From the NCBI RefSeq assembly GCF_005116475.1, contig NZ_SWBO01000005.1:62001-126000 (forward strand): a stretch of 64,000 bases of DNA, read 5' to 3'. The notes under the pieces are model-generated. The model was not told the origin of the DNA. It saw only the letters and a list, made by a program, of their open reading frames with translations, and made no database searches. Made by a program: the position numbers and the translations under genes. The DNA is from Pedobacter cryotolerans. GTDB taxonomy: Bacteria; Bacteroidota; Bacteroidia; Sphingobacteriales; Sphingobacteriaceae. This document shows positions 1 through 8,616 of this stretch, piece after piece. The number at the start of each line of letters is the position of its first letter. Position 1 is the stretch's first letter.

Positions 1-46
1 TAATTATGCAGCTTTGCCTCAATAATTTTTAATGTACAATAACTAA

Positions 47-886
47 ATGTCTAACTATATTTTATTTAACGACGAGTTTTACAATGCCGATCAAGCAGTT
101 TTAAAAGCCAGTAATAGAGGCTTTAAATTTGGAGATGGCTTATTTGAATCGATGCGCATGTGTAACGGCAAATTGATGTTTGCAGAACAACATGCAGATC
201 GTTTAAGAGCCGGAATGAAAGCGTTAAAAATGGAAGGTTATGCATTGTTAGATGAATATTTTTTAAGACAAAAAACCGCTGAACTTCAGAAAAAAAATAA
301 GTTGGGTGCAAATGTGAGGTTTCGCCTCTCAATTTACCGAGATGGTGAAGGTTTATATACCCCACAAATTAATAAAACTGGCTATTTATTAGAAGCAAAA
401 TCTTTAGAAACATCGGCATATGAACTAAACCAAAAGGGATTAATTGTTGATGTTTATGACGAAATTACTAAGCCGTTAAACAAACTTTCTAATTTTAAAA
501 CGAGTAATGCAATGGTTTACGTGATGGCAGGTTTGTTTCAAAAACAAAACAAATTAGATGAAGCCATGATTTTAAATCAGCAAGGTTTTTTGTGTGAAAG
601 CACAAGTTCTAATGTTTTTGTAGTTTATCAAAATCAAATTTATACACCAGCCTTAACCGAAGGCTGCATTGCAGGTGTGATGCGTACGGTTGTGCTTCAA
701 TTGGCAAAAACACATAATTTTAATTTGGTTGAGGCTCAAATTAGTCCAGAAATTTTAAAAGAAGCCGAAGAGGTTTTTGTAACCAACGCCAGCAGTGGCA
801 TACGTTGGGTAATGGGTTACGGTAGAAAGCGTTATTTTAACGAAGTAGCAAAAGAGTTAAGTGCAAAACTAAATGCTTTGGTTTAG
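47..886 (+). CDS. Class IV PLP aminotransferase (IlvE/PabC-like)
   Basis: This 279-residue protein is a fold-type IV PLP enzyme of the branched-chain aminotransferase / aminodeoxychorismate lyase superfamily. The N-terminal segment with FGDGLFES (about residues 28-35) is typical. The PLP lysine is most likely K151, in the SNFKTSNA context, and the CESTSSNVFVV segment is the usual cofactor-phosphate region. Length and cytoplasmic character fit the family. The sequence alone does not separate a 4-amino-4-deoxychorismate lyase from a branched-chain or D-amino-acid aminotransferase. It is followed by about 550 bases without a gene, so it looks monocistronic or the last gene of an operon that begins outside the window. 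Confidence 0.85.
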   Translation: MSNYILFNDEFYNADQAVLKASNRGFKFGDGLFESMRMCNGKLMFAEQHADRLRAGMKALKMEGYALLDEYFLRQKTAELQKKNKLGANVRFRLSIYRDGEGLYTPQINKTGYLLEAKSLETSAYELNQKGLIVDVYDEITKPLNKLSNFKTSNAMVYVMAGLFQKQNKLDEAMILNQQGFLCESTSSNVFVVYQNQIYTPALTEGCIAGVMRTVVLQLAKTHNFNLVEAQISPEILKEAEEVFVTNASSGIRWVMGYGRKRYFNEVAKELSAKLNALV

Positions 887-986
887 TAAGTAAGTTGGAA
901 AGGACGGCAAGTCGGAAAGTTTTTCTACAATCGTAAGTCTAAGATAGATGGTTGTTTGAAAAACAATGTTAGTAGTCTTTGGAAAA

Positions 987-1091
987 TTCAGTCCTTCTTT
1001 ACGTTTAAATGTTTTTGTGCTTCGACAGGCTACCGATATAAAATCGGCACAAGTCAGCATGACAAAAACATATACACTTCAATAAGGTTTA
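987..1091 (-). repeat. MITE-like intergenic repeat, copy A
   Basis: This is one of nine copies in the window of an intergenic element with conserved ends, here in minus orientation. Reading plus, one end resembles TTAGTCC..ACGTTT and the other is the complement of AAACC..ATTGAAGTG. The interior includes a piece of the GTCAT-type hairpin repeat. No gene is credible between 887 and 1432: that stretch holds this copy, copy B, and a low-complexity run of 'aaccacct' words at 1375-1432. Confidence 0.6.
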
Positions 1092-1172
1092 TAGTACAAA
1101 GTAAGTGGTTATTGGCTTTTGCAGCCGTGTATAATTGCAAAACCTGCGTAATACAAATCAGCCACGGCAGAC

Positions 1173-1344
1173 AGGCGGGATAGCAGCGAAAATCCTTTTG
1201 GTTTTTTGTCTTCCGTCATACCGAAATAAGGAATCCCGATTAATCGGGAAGGTATCTGTCCCATTAATCCTCCTATCTTACAGATTTCTCACTACGTTCG
1301 AAATGACGTTAAAAATCCAAAGATTGTAGCGCATAGCCCGGCCA
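1173..1344 (+). repeat. MITE-like intergenic repeat, copy B
   Basis: Plus-orientation copy. The left end reads GGCGGGATAGCAGCGAAAA and the right end reads GATTGTAGCGCATAGCCCGG. The interior (about 1206-1310) carries an imperfect GTCAT...AATGAC hairpin. The small ORFs crossing it are repeat-derived and are not called as genes. Confidence 0.55.
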
Positions 1345-1432
1345 ACTTAAATAGTTGTAGGAAACTGCTTTACAACTAACCATCTCAAAACTAACCACCT
1401 AACCACCTCAACAACTACCCACCTAACCACCT

Positions 1433-2341
1433 CTACAGCCTCATTCCTCTCAAAAGTTCATCAATTAGCATTCTTTTTTTACCTTCAAACTGTACATCGG
1501 TAACTTTTATAAACCCGTCTTTAGTTGCAAATTTCAAATAGGTTTTGCCATCCGTTAAAAATGCACCAGTAGAAATTCCAGGTTCTTTATCCTCTGGTTC
1601 GGCATTAAAAATCTTAAAGTTTTTATCGTTTAACGTGGTAAAAGCAGTTGGGTAAGGACTTAAACCGCGAATATGGTTATAAACCGTTTGGTTATTTTGG
1701 TTCCAATCTATTTTACAATAATCCTTAAAAATTTTAGGGGCAGATTTGAGCTCATCACTTTCTGGCTGTGGTACTTCGTTGTAATCATCAGCCTCGATGG
1801 CTTTAACCGTTTTTACCAATAAATTGGCGCCAACAACCATTAATTTATCGTGTAAAGTTCCGGCAGTTTCAGTATCAGTAATAGCTACACTATCTGTAAA
1901 AATGATATCTCCAGTGTCTATTTCTTGTTTTAAGAAAAATGTAGTAACGCCAGTTTCTTCCTCTCCATTTATAATGACATGGTTTATAGGTGCAGCCCCG
2001 CGGTATTGAGGCAATAATGAGCCATGTAAGTTGATAGTTCCTTTGCTCGGCATTTGCCAAACAATTTCTGGCAACATTCTAAATGCAACCACTACAAATA
2101 AATCAGCTTCGAGCGATTTTAATTCTTCAATAAAAGCAGGGTCTTTAAGTTTTAAGGGTTGTAAAACACGTAATCCGTTTTCAACCGCATATTTTTTAAC
2201 TGCGCTTTCGTTTAATTTTTGGCCTCTCCCTGCTGGTTTATCTGCTGCGGTAACAACGCCCACAATAGTTAAATCTGCTTGCTGTAAAGCACTTAACGAT
2301 GCAACTGCAAAATCGGGCGTGCCCATAAAAACTATTTTCAT
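1433..2341 (-). CDS. fmt: Methionyl-tRNA formyltransferase
   Basis: Formylates the initiator Met-tRNA with 10-formyl-tetrahydrofolate. The N-terminal formyltransferase domain begins MKIVFMGTPDFAV. The catalytic Asn-His pair lies in TINLHGSLLPQYRGAAP (about N104 and H106) and the catalytic Asp in EIDTGD (about D142), all close to the positions known for the E. coli enzyme. A C-terminal OB-like domain follows. An upstream ATG at 2356 would add MNNHS; 2341 is preferred because the family starts directly at MKIVFMG. The gene is divergent from topoisomerase IB with a short shared upstream region. Confidence 0.96.
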   Translation of the reverse strand: MKIVFMGTPDFAVASLSALQQADLTIVGVVTAADKPAGRGQKLNESAVKKYAVENGLRVLQPLKLKDPAFIEELKSLEADLFVVVAFRMLPEIVWQMPSKGTINLHGSLLPQYRGAAPINHVIINGEEETGVTTFFLKQEIDTGDIIFTDSVAITDTETAGTLHDKLMVVGANLLVKTVKAIEADDYNEVPQPESDELKSAPKIFKDYCKIDWNQNNQTVYNHIRGLSPYPTAFTTLNDKNFKIFNAEPEDKEPGISTGAFLTDGKTYLKFATKDGFIKVTDVQFEGKKRMLIDELLRGMRL

Positions 2342-2416
2342 ACTATGGTTGTTCAATGGATGATTTAATGGTTACAAAATAACTAAAAAATCGCTTAAAA
2401 TTTCTTCCTAAACTTT

Positions 2417-3475
2417 ATGGTACCAACTTTAGATGTAATTAATACGAGCAATTTAGTATTTGTTGATCCCGCTAAACCCGGTATTTACAGAAAAGGTAAG
2501 CCTGGTAAATTTTATTACGAGGATAGCAAAGGCAATCGTTTAAAAGATGATGCAGATTTAGAGCGCATTAAAAAAATGGTTTTGCCACCCGCTTGGACTG
2601 ATGTATGGATTTCGCCGAAAAAAAATGGCTATTTACAGGCAATTGGTAAAGATGTTGCTGGGAGAAAACAGTATCGTTATCACACAGATTGGACTTCGAG
2701 AAGATCAGATCATAAGTATTTTAGGTTATTAGAATTTGGCAAAGTTTTACCCGAAGCCAGAAAACAAATTGCTAAAGATTTAAGGCGCAAAGACTTTGAT
2801 GAAAGAAAAGTTTTGGCCATTTGTTTGCAAGTGATGCAAAAAACTTTAATAAGAATTGGTAACGAAAATTATGCTAAAACTTATGGTAGTTATGGTTTAA
2901 GTACGCTAAAAGACAAACATTTTAAACAAAAGGGAAATGATGCCATTTTAAGTTTTGTTGGTAAAAAAGGCGTTAAACACGATGTGAAATTAACAGATAA
3001 AAGCTTAGCGAAACTGATTAAAAAAAGCAAGGATATACCCGGACAAGATTTGTTTCAGTTTTACACAAAAGGGAAAGAACATAGGTCTGTAGATTCTGGA
3101 ATGATAAATAACTACATCAGAGAAATTACTGGAGGTGATTTTACAGCAAAGGATTTTAGAACATGGGGTGGCACTTTAGAGGCTCTTAGACAATTAGCTT
3201 GTTGTACAGAGCGAACGCCTGATATTGCCAAAAAGAAAATTATTGTAGAGGTTTTAGATTGTGTAGCGAGCAAATTAGGTAATACTCGGGCTGTTTGTAA
3301 AAGTTCTTATGTTTATCCGTTGCTTTTAGAAACCTTTGAAAATGAAGGTTTGCAAAAATATTTAAAAAAGATCAATACAGTAAAACCAGATAGTGTAACT
3401 GCAATGCAAAATGATGAAAAAGTGTTGCTTCAATTTTTAAAGCAAACTAAAGTTGCTACTAAGCGCAAAAAATAA
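2417..3475 (+). CDS. DNA topoisomerase IB (poxvirus/bacterial type)
   Basis: A 352-residue type IB topoisomerase, which relaxes supercoils through a 3'-phosphotyrosine intermediate. The N-terminal beta-rich domain holds the RYHTDW and DHKYFRLLEFG segments. The catalytic domain contains RIGNENYAKTYGSYGLSTL and DFRTWGGT, where the active-site arginines are expected. The nucleophile is most likely Y298 in CKSSYVYP. The short length fits bacterial enzymes of the vaccinia type rather than eukaryotic topoisomerase I. It is divergent from fmt and convergent with the ketopantoate reductase gene, separated from the latter by a large palindrome. Confidence 0.93.
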   Translation: MVPTLDVINTSNLVFVDPAKPGIYRKGKPGKFYYEDSKGNRLKDDADLERIKKMVLPPAWTDVWISPKKNGYLQAIGKDVAGRKQYRYHTDWTSRRSDHKYFRLLEFGKVLPEARKQIAKDLRRKDFDERKVLAICLQVMQKTLIRIGNENYAKTYGSYGLSTLKDKHFKQKGNDAILSFVGKKGVKHDVKLTDKSLAKLIKKSKDIPGQDLFQFYTKGKEHRSVDSGMINNYIREITGGDFTAKDFRTWGGTLEALRQLACCTERTPDIAKKKIIVEVLDCVASKLGNTRAVCKSSYVYPLLLETFENEGLQKYLKKINTVKPDSVTAMQNDEKVLLQFLKQTKVATKRKK

Positions 3476-3486
3476 CTATCTACCTA

Positions 3487-3658
3487 AGCTCGATTTTTAT
3501 TTATTATCATTAAACACCCCGGTCTGCGACCACCCCTCTGAAAGAGGGGAATTTAGTTCGCAATTCCCCTCCTTTGGAGGGGTGCCCAAAGGGCGGGGTG
3601 GTTAAAACAAGAATAAATTTCTTATATGGCACAACAATGTATACTAATAAATCGAGCT
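3487..3658. repeat. Large nested palindrome between convergent genes
   Basis: The outer arms AGCTCGATTT (3487-3496) and AAATCGAGCT (3649-3658) are exact complements. Inside lies a long imperfect stem in which CACCCCG...CCACCCCTC...GAGGGGAATT pairs with AATTCCCCTCC..GGAGGGGTG...GGGGTG. The inner part belongs to the stop-adjacent 'CACCCC..CCCTCTCC' hairpin family found elsewhere in the window. It nearly fills the spacer between two convergent genes, so it may act as a two-way terminator. The 10-bp outer arms also give it the look of a small non-autonomous element. Confidence 0.75.
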
Positions 3659-3662
3659 GAGG

Positions 3663-4589
3663 TTATCTATCTTTTAGGTTAAGATAAGCCTCTTCAAAAT
3701 TGGGAGTAGCAATGCTTAATTGTTTGCCTAATTTAACCATATAACCTGTTATTGAGTTGAGTTCAGTTTGTGGTTTATGGTCATCAAAATCTCTTTGCAT
3801 AGATGAGGTTGCGGTAAATGGTAATGCCGCATAATGCGTTAAAGCTTTTTCTTCGGTATTTTCATCTACTTCAATTTTTTTAGCTTTGGCAATTGCTGAA
3901 GCTTCTTTAATTAGGTTTGTTAAATAAGTTTTATGGTCTTGCAATAATTCTCCTACTGTTTTATTAAGGTATGAGGTAGCCGTTGCTATGCAAGAAAGAA
4001 AGATGAATTTTTCCCAAATTAGTTTGGCAATTTCATCAGATAGGCAAGCTTCTATACCAGCAGATTTTAATAAATCTTCAAGCAAAATCAGTCTTTCGTC
4101 GGTTAATTGATTTAAGCCGAAATAAATTTCTTGCCTGTTACCCATGTTTTCAATAACCCCGTGATTTTTTATAGCCGATACAATATAAGCGCAGCCAGCT
4201 GGAACAAGATTGTGTGGAAATTGTGTTCTAATTTTTTCTACTGCTTCAACGCCATTTAGCAACGGTAAAATAACAGTTTTTTCGGTTACACATGGTGATA
4301 TTTGAATTAAAATTTCGGCTAAATCATAATTTTTTGTGCTGATGATGATGAAATCAGCTGCTCCAATTTTATTGACATCATCGGTAGCTAAAAACGGTTT
4401 AGCAGTAAAATTTATATCGCCTTTAATAACTTTTAATCCGTTTTCCTGTATGGCTGATAGGTGCTTTCCCCGAGCTAAAAAATAAACTTCAATGTCATCA
4501 TTTCCTGCATAGGCTCTAGCTAAAAGTCCGCCAAAATAGCCACCAACACCACCAATACCTGCAATAACAATTTTTATTTTACCCGTCAT
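3663..4589 (-). CDS. panE: 2-dehydropantoate 2-reductase family protein
   Basis: NAD(P)H-dependent reductase of the ApbA/PanE family; the typical member reduces ketopantoate to pantoate for coenzyme A synthesis. The N-terminal Rossmann loop is GIGGVGGYFGG (about residues 11-21), followed by ISTKNYDL and by LLNGVEAVEKI, typical of the N-terminal domain. The helical C-terminal domain has the expected KLIWEKFIFL segment. The length of 308 residues matches the family. Some paralogues act on other 2-oxo acids, so the substrate is inferred. Confidence 0.85.
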   Translation of the reverse strand: MTGKIKIVIAGIGGVGGYFGGLLARAYAGNDDIEVYFLARGKHLSAIQENGLKVIKGDINFTAKPFLATDDVNKIGAADFIIISTKNYDLAEILIQISPCVTEKTVILPLLNGVEAVEKIRTQFPHNLVPAGCAYIVSAIKNHGVIENMGNRQEIYFGLNQLTDERLILLEDLLKSAGIEACLSDEIAKLIWEKFIFLSCIATATSYLNKTVGELLQDHKTYLTNLIKEASAIAKAKKIEVDENTEEKALTHYAALPFTATSSMQRDFDDHKPQTELNSITGYMVKLGKQLSIATPNFEEAYLNLKDR

Positions 4590-4620
4590 TTTTATCTAAA
4601 TTTTTAGAAGCTGTAGAAAC

Positions 4621-4655
4621 AAGAAACACCTCGAAGCATGTTCAAGGTGTTTCTT
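4621..4655 (-). terminator. Hairpin behind the small charged-protein gene
   Basis: An exact 11-bp inverted repeat, AAGAAACACCT / AGGTGTTTCTT, with a 13-base loop lies between the small minus-strand gene (stop at 4669) and the next minus-strand gene. No long U tract follows on the minus strand, so termination is likely but not certain. Confidence 0.6.
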
Positions 4656-4668
4656 ATATTCTTGTTTA

Positions 4669-4875
4669 TTATTTTTTTACTGAGTGAACTGGCTGCTCGC
4701 TATTTTCTTTAGCCTTAGCCGGATTTTCGGTTTTAGCTTTAGCGGGTTCTTGATTGTAAACCTCATCTTCTGGTTTTTTTACTGCCTTTTCCCCTTGGTC
4801 TACTTTTCCTTTTGGCTGCGGTTCTTCGAAATTACTCGAAGCTTTTTCGCTAGTTTTTTTTACTTCTTTGTTCAT
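4669..4875 (-). CDS. Small Lys/Glu-rich hypothetical protein
   Basis: A 68-residue, highly charged, low-complexity protein rich in Lys, Glu, Pro and Ala, starting MNKEVKKTSEK and ending HSVKK. There is no signal peptide or membrane segment, so it is probably disordered and cytoplasmic. The reading frame is open for 25 codons further upstream (to 4950), but that extension is hydrophobic and aromatic, unlike the body of the protein, and overlaps A+T-rich spacer, so the ATG at 4875 is preferred. It has its own downstream hairpin and is probably monocistronic. No function is claimed. Confidence 0.6.
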   Translation of the reverse strand: MNKEVKKTSEKASSNFEEPQPKGKVDQGEKAVKKPEDEVYNQEPAKAKTENPAKAKENSEQPVHSVKK

Positions 4876-5042
4876 GGCTTTTAAAATTTTAGAATGCTTG
4901 AATTTTAAATGAAATATTTCATAAAAACCAATAGAATAACAAAGAGCCAATCGCTATTGTTTCATTTTCCAAATATTAATACTCGACTATTCTTTCATTC
5001 GTTTCCTTCTATAATTCTCTCATTTAGTCATTGCATCCTTCA

Positions 5043-6284
5043 CTAATTATAAAGCAAATATTTTTTACGCATTTCCTTATATTTATTTAAGCCTGGTTGC
5101 CATGTTGCACGAATTTCTTTTTCAGATTTGCCATCTATAATTTGCTGTCTAAAATCTCCAACACCAATTAATCTTTCAACAGGCATCAATTGGTTACTTA
5201 ATTTAGAATTAAAAAAGTCTTCCTTTTTAGGAGAAGCTTTATACAGATCAATAATCCAACCAAGGTTAATCTGTTTAGTTTTTCTTAAAATCTCAGTGTC
5301 GTAATTTCTTAAATCTAAGCCATAACATATTTGATCTTTAAAAAGTGGAGTTTCTGCCATTCCTTTTATCCCGGTAGGTGTATAAGAAAATTTGTATTTA
5401 CCTTTTAAATAAGGTGCACCAATAACCGTAAATGGAAACTGTGTACCACGACCATGGTTTAAATAAATGCCTTCGAACAAACAAGTTGTTGGGTAAAGCA
5501 AAATAGATTGTTGTGTGTTTAAGTTCGGTGAAGGTTTAACAGGCAAAGTATAAGGCATATTGTGCGTATAATTGGCATTTTTAATTACGGTAATTTTGCA
5601 TTTTGCTTTGTCTTTTAGCCAGCCTTCGCCATTTAACATTTGAGCATATTCGCCTAAAGTTAAGCCATGCACAATTGGAATGGGCTGTAGACCAATACCC
5701 GATTTAAATTTCGGATCTAAAATTGGTCCATCGATAAAGTAGCCATTCGGATTAGGTCTATCGAAAATCATTACTTCTTTACCATCGCGGGCACAAGCTT
5801 CCATCACATGTTGCAAAGTGTTCATGTAAGTGTAAAAACGCACACCAACATCCTGTATATCAAAAATCATAATATCTACACCTGCCAAATCTTCTTTTGT
5901 TGGTGTACTGTGTTTGCCATATAATGAAATTGCTTTAATTCCAGTTTTTGCATCTACGGCATCATCTACATGTATGCCTGCACTCGCATCGCCTCTAAAA
6001 CCATGTTCAGGGCCAAAAATTTTAACAATATTTACCCCTCGTTTTAATAAACTATCTACAACAGTTACTTTACCAATAATTGATGTTGGATTTACCACCA
6101 TACCAACGCGTTTTCCTTTAAGCAATGGCAAATAAATTTCGGTTTGTTCTGCACCAGTTCTAAATTTTTCTACCGTAATTTTAGATTTTACAATACTTTC
6201 ATTTTTAACTTTAGTTCCTTGTCCACAGGCACTTAACGTAAATAAGGTAAGCGAGGCACTTATTAAAAAATTGAATTTCTTCAT
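5043..6284 (-). CDS. DUF1343 lipoprotein, NamZ-like exo-beta-N-acetylmuramidase
   Basis: A 413-residue protein of the DUF1343 family, some members of which (NamZ, GH171) release N-acetylmuramic acid from the non-reducing end of peptidoglycan fragments. The N-terminus is a lipoprotein signal ending LFTLSAC (Cys about residue 20). Family blocks are visible: GMVVNPTS, IFGPEHGFRG, GVRFYTYM, DRPNPNG, YLNHGRGTQFPF. The protein probably sits in the periplasm or outer membrane and takes part in wall recycling. It is divergent from the LolC/E-type permease gene, with a spacer of under 80 bases. Family membership is firm; the enzymatic role is inferred from characterised relatives. Confidence 0.88.
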   Translation of the reverse strand: MKKFNFLISASLTLFTLSACGQGTKVKNESIVKSKITVEKFRTGAEQTEIYLPLLKGKRVGMVVNPTSIIGKVTVVDSLLKRGVNIVKIFGPEHGFRGDASAGIHVDDAVDAKTGIKAISLYGKHSTPTKEDLAGVDIMIFDIQDVGVRFYTYMNTLQHVMEACARDGKEVMIFDRPNPNGYFIDGPILDPKFKSGIGLQPIPIVHGLTLGEYAQMLNGEGWLKDKAKCKITVIKNANYTHNMPYTLPVKPSPNLNTQQSILLYPTTCLFEGIYLNHGRGTQFPFTVIGAPYLKGKYKFSYTPTGIKGMAETPLFKDQICYGLDLRNYDTEILRKTKQINLGWIIDLYKASPKKEDFFNSKLSNQLMPVERLIGVGDFRQQIIDGKSEKEIRATWQPGLNKYKEMRKKYLLYN

Positions 6285-6360
6285 TTCTTAAGGTTTTTTA
6301 ATTATTATATGCTTTTTCGGAATTGAATTAGCACTTTTGCTAAGTTACAATTATAATCAT

Positions 6361-7575
6361 TTGAATATATCATATTTCATCGCAAAGCGGATAGCCATAA
6401 AAAGTGAACGAACATTTAGCAAACTAATTGTACGCATTGCAATAGCGGGTGTAATGTTAAGTTTAGCCGTTATGATACTTTCTGTAGCTATAATTAAAGG
6501 CTTTAAAACCGAAATACAAGATAAAGTAAGAGGGTTTATTGGCGACATACAGATTTACCGTTACGATTTAAATGGATCTTTCGAGAAATCTCCTTTTGTA
6601 CCTAACGATACCACCATAGCTTACCTTAAGAACAATAAAAGTTTAGCTTCATTTTACCCGTTTGCTACCAAGCCAGCCATAATTTCTGCCAATGGCGAAG
6701 TAGAAGGTATTAATTTTAAAGGGATTGATGAAACTTACGATTGGCAATATGTGCAGAAGCATTTGTTAGATGGAAAAATCATTGATTTTAAAAATAAGGA
6801 TGTTTATCAAATTATGGTATCTAGTTTTACCGCAAAGCGATTAAAGCTTAAAGTTGGTGATAGTTTTATCATGCATTTTGTCCAAAATCCGCCAAAGCGA
6901 CGTAAGTTTACTATTGTTGGGATTTATAGTATTGGCATTGATAATATTGATAAAAGCTTTGTTTTAGGAGATATCAATGTCATTAGAAGTGTTAATAATT
7001 GGGAGCCAAATCAAATGGGCGGCATCGAAGTTCGCACTAAAGATTTTACCACTTTAGAGCAAGATGCTGATGACGTTTATGCCAATTTAGAATTAAAATT
7101 GAGATCTAGATCGGTTAAAGAAAGCACACCAGAAATTTTTACTTGGCTTTCTTTATTGGATGTAAATACCAAAGTTTTATTGATTTTAATGATGATTGTT
7201 GGCGTAATTAACATGATTACTGCCTTACTGATCATGATTTTAGAACGCACTACCATGATTGGTTTACTAAAAGCAATGGGCATTGGCAATTGGAGTGTGA
7301 TGAAAATTTTCCTCTATAATGCGATTTATTTAGTTGGAATTGGTTTGGTTTTAGGGAATGTTTTAGGATTGGGTTTAGCTTATTTACAACATGCCACCCA
7401 AATTTTTAAGCTAAATCAAAGCAATTATTACCTTTCTTACGTGCCTGTTGAAGTACATTTTTTAGATGTGTTAATGTTAAATGTAGCAACAGTTGTAATA
7501 TGTGCTGTTGTACTTATTGTACCGTCTTTATTGGTAAGTAGAATTAGTCCGCTAAAAGCGATAAGGTTTAAGTAG
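6361..7575 (+). CDS. LolC/LolE-type ABC transporter permease (FtsX/MacB fold)
   Basis: A roughly 404-residue inner-membrane permease with the MacB/LolC layout: one N-terminal transmembrane helix (IAIAGVMLSLAVMILSVAI), a large periplasmic domain, then three C-terminal helices (VLLILMMIVGVINMITALLI, the YLVGIGLVLGNVLGLG region and the final VATVVICAVVLIV helix). LolC/E proteins extract outer-membrane lipoproteins from the inner membrane together with LolD, which is not in this window. The open frame has a TTG at 6337, but the family normally begins at MNISYFIAKR, which here is a TTG codon at 6361. No ATG is available, so a non-ATG start is needed either way. Confidence 0.82.
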   Translation: MNISYFIAKRIAIKSERTFSKLIVRIAIAGVMLSLAVMILSVAIIKGFKTEIQDKVRGFIGDIQIYRYDLNGSFEKSPFVPNDTTIAYLKNNKSLASFYPFATKPAIISANGEVEGINFKGIDETYDWQYVQKHLLDGKIIDFKNKDVYQIMVSSFTAKRLKLKVGDSFIMHFVQNPPKRRKFTIVGIYSIGIDNIDKSFVLGDINVIRSVNNWEPNQMGGIEVRTKDFTTLEQDADDVYANLELKLRSRSVKESTPEIFTWLSLLDVNTKVLLILMMIVGVINMITALLIMILERTTMIGLLKAMGIGNWSVMKIFLYNAIYLVGIGLVLGNVLGLGLAYLQHATQIFKLNQSNYYLSYVPVEVHFLDVLMLNVATVVICAVVLIVPSLLVSRISPLKAIRFK

Positions 7576-7578
7576 CCT

Positions 7579-7754
7579 CTCCCTTCGAAAGTTACTGCTC
7601 AGGCTTCTGTTAACTCTCCCTCTCCAAAAAAGAGGGAATTAATGGGTTGTGAGTGAAACCTATAGGTTCAAACCACAGTTTTTTGTTTCCCTTTCCTTCG
7701 GAGAGGGAATTGCACAGTTTAGCCTTTACTTAATCCTTTGATAGGGTGAGGAAT
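7579..7754. repeat. Hairpin repeats between convergent genes
   Basis: The spacer between the permease stop and the truA stop is filled with words of the CCTCTCC/GGAGAGG hairpin family. CTCTCCCTCTCC..AGAGGGAATT and TCCCTTTCC..GGAGAGGGAATT form internal hairpins. CCTATCAAAGGATTA near 7740 is a degenerate copy facing truA. Probably functions at transcript 3' ends in both directions. Confidence 0.6.
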
Positions 7755-8552
7755 CTAAACCTCAATCCATTCTAGCTGCTGCAAGCCAGAAAACTCTGTT
7801 CTCAATGGCAGGTTTAAATAAGGGTAAGTAACTTTAGATAAATACAAACCGGTTGGATGCGCAATTTCTAACATTCCGGGTGTTTCTAATGTGATGAGTA
7901 GGTTTTCAAATTCATCAACACTCATATTGCCTGTGCCGATTTTTAAAAGTTTGCCAGTAATAATTCTAATCATTTTACCTAAAAAACGGTTCGAGGCAAT
8001 GTGAAAACGAAGATGATCGCCATTGGCTGTGGTAAATAATTTTGCATCGTGTACATTGCAAATGGTGTGCTCATTTTTATCAGGTGCGGTGCAAAAGGCC
8101 CTGTAATCTTTATATTTTGGCAACAGCTGTACCGCTCGTTTCATTTCGTTCAAATTCAGGTTTTCGTACTCGTAATAAGAGCTCAGCTGATTTAAAAATG
8201 GATTTTTGTAGGTATGGATGTAATAATCGTACTTTCTTTGCACAGCATCAAATCTGGCATGTGGTTTTCCTTCTAAGGGGATGATATCGAAAATTGCGAT
8301 GTTGTGCGGTAAAACTTTGTTGAGCCTAAATTTTAAGTCAAAATCCCATTCTTGCGCTAGATCTGCATGGAAAAAGAACTGACTAGCATGAACTCCAGAA
8401 TCGGTTCTGCCACAACCGTTAATGGTTAGAGGGGTTTTAAAAATTTGAGAGAGCTTGGTTTCAATTACTTCTTGTACGCTGTTAACTTTTGGTTGCCTTT
8501 GCCAGCCGCTGTAAGTATGTCCGTTGTAAGCAATATGGAAGAAGTATCTCAT
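7755..8552 (-). CDS. truA: tRNA pseudouridine(38-40) synthase
   Basis: Isomerises uridines 38-40 in the anticodon stem-loop of tRNAs. The signature GCGRTDSGVHA contains the catalytic aspartate, D51. The N-terminal YNGHTYSGWQRQ block and the internal RAFCT segment are also typical. The length of 265 residues is normal. The ATG lies only five bases behind an exact -7 box (TATCTTTG at 8558-8565), so the mRNA is probably leaderless or nearly so. Confidence 0.96.
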   Translation of the reverse strand: MRYFFHIAYNGHTYSGWQRQPKVNSVQEVIETKLSQIFKTPLTINGCGRTDSGVHASQFFFHADLAQEWDFDLKFRLNKVLPHNIAIFDIIPLEGKPHARFDAVQRKYDYYIHTYKNPFLNQLSSYYEYENLNLNEMKRAVQLLPKYKDYRAFCTAPDKNEHTICNVHDAKLFTTANGDHLRFHIASNRFLGKMIRIITGKLLKIGTGNMSVDEFENLLITLETPGMLEIAHPTGLYLSKVTYPYLNLPLRTEFSGLQQLEWIEV

Positions 8553-8557
8553 AAGAG

Positions 8558-8596
8558 CAAAGATAGCTTTTCTGAATAGAAGCTCAGAAAAGCTAT
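8558..8596 (-). promoter_or_regulatory. truA -7 box overlapping a 13-bp perfect palindrome
   Basis: On the minus strand TATCTTTG (8558-8565) matches the Bacteroidota -7 consensus TAnnTTTG. An exact inverted repeat, ATAGCTTTTCTGA (8563-8575) with TCAGAAAAGCTAT (8584-8596), overlaps its upstream edge and covers the spacer region. It could be the 3' hairpin of the upstream DinB gene, an operator, or both. No U tract follows on the minus strand. Confidence 0.6.
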
Positions 8597-8616
8597 TTAT
8601 GATTAAAATGTTTTGT

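Noticed and set aside
956..1329. Two overlapping plus-strand ORFs of 64-75 codons
   Set aside because: They cross the MITE-like copies A and B and have no coding character; the residues reflect the repeats.
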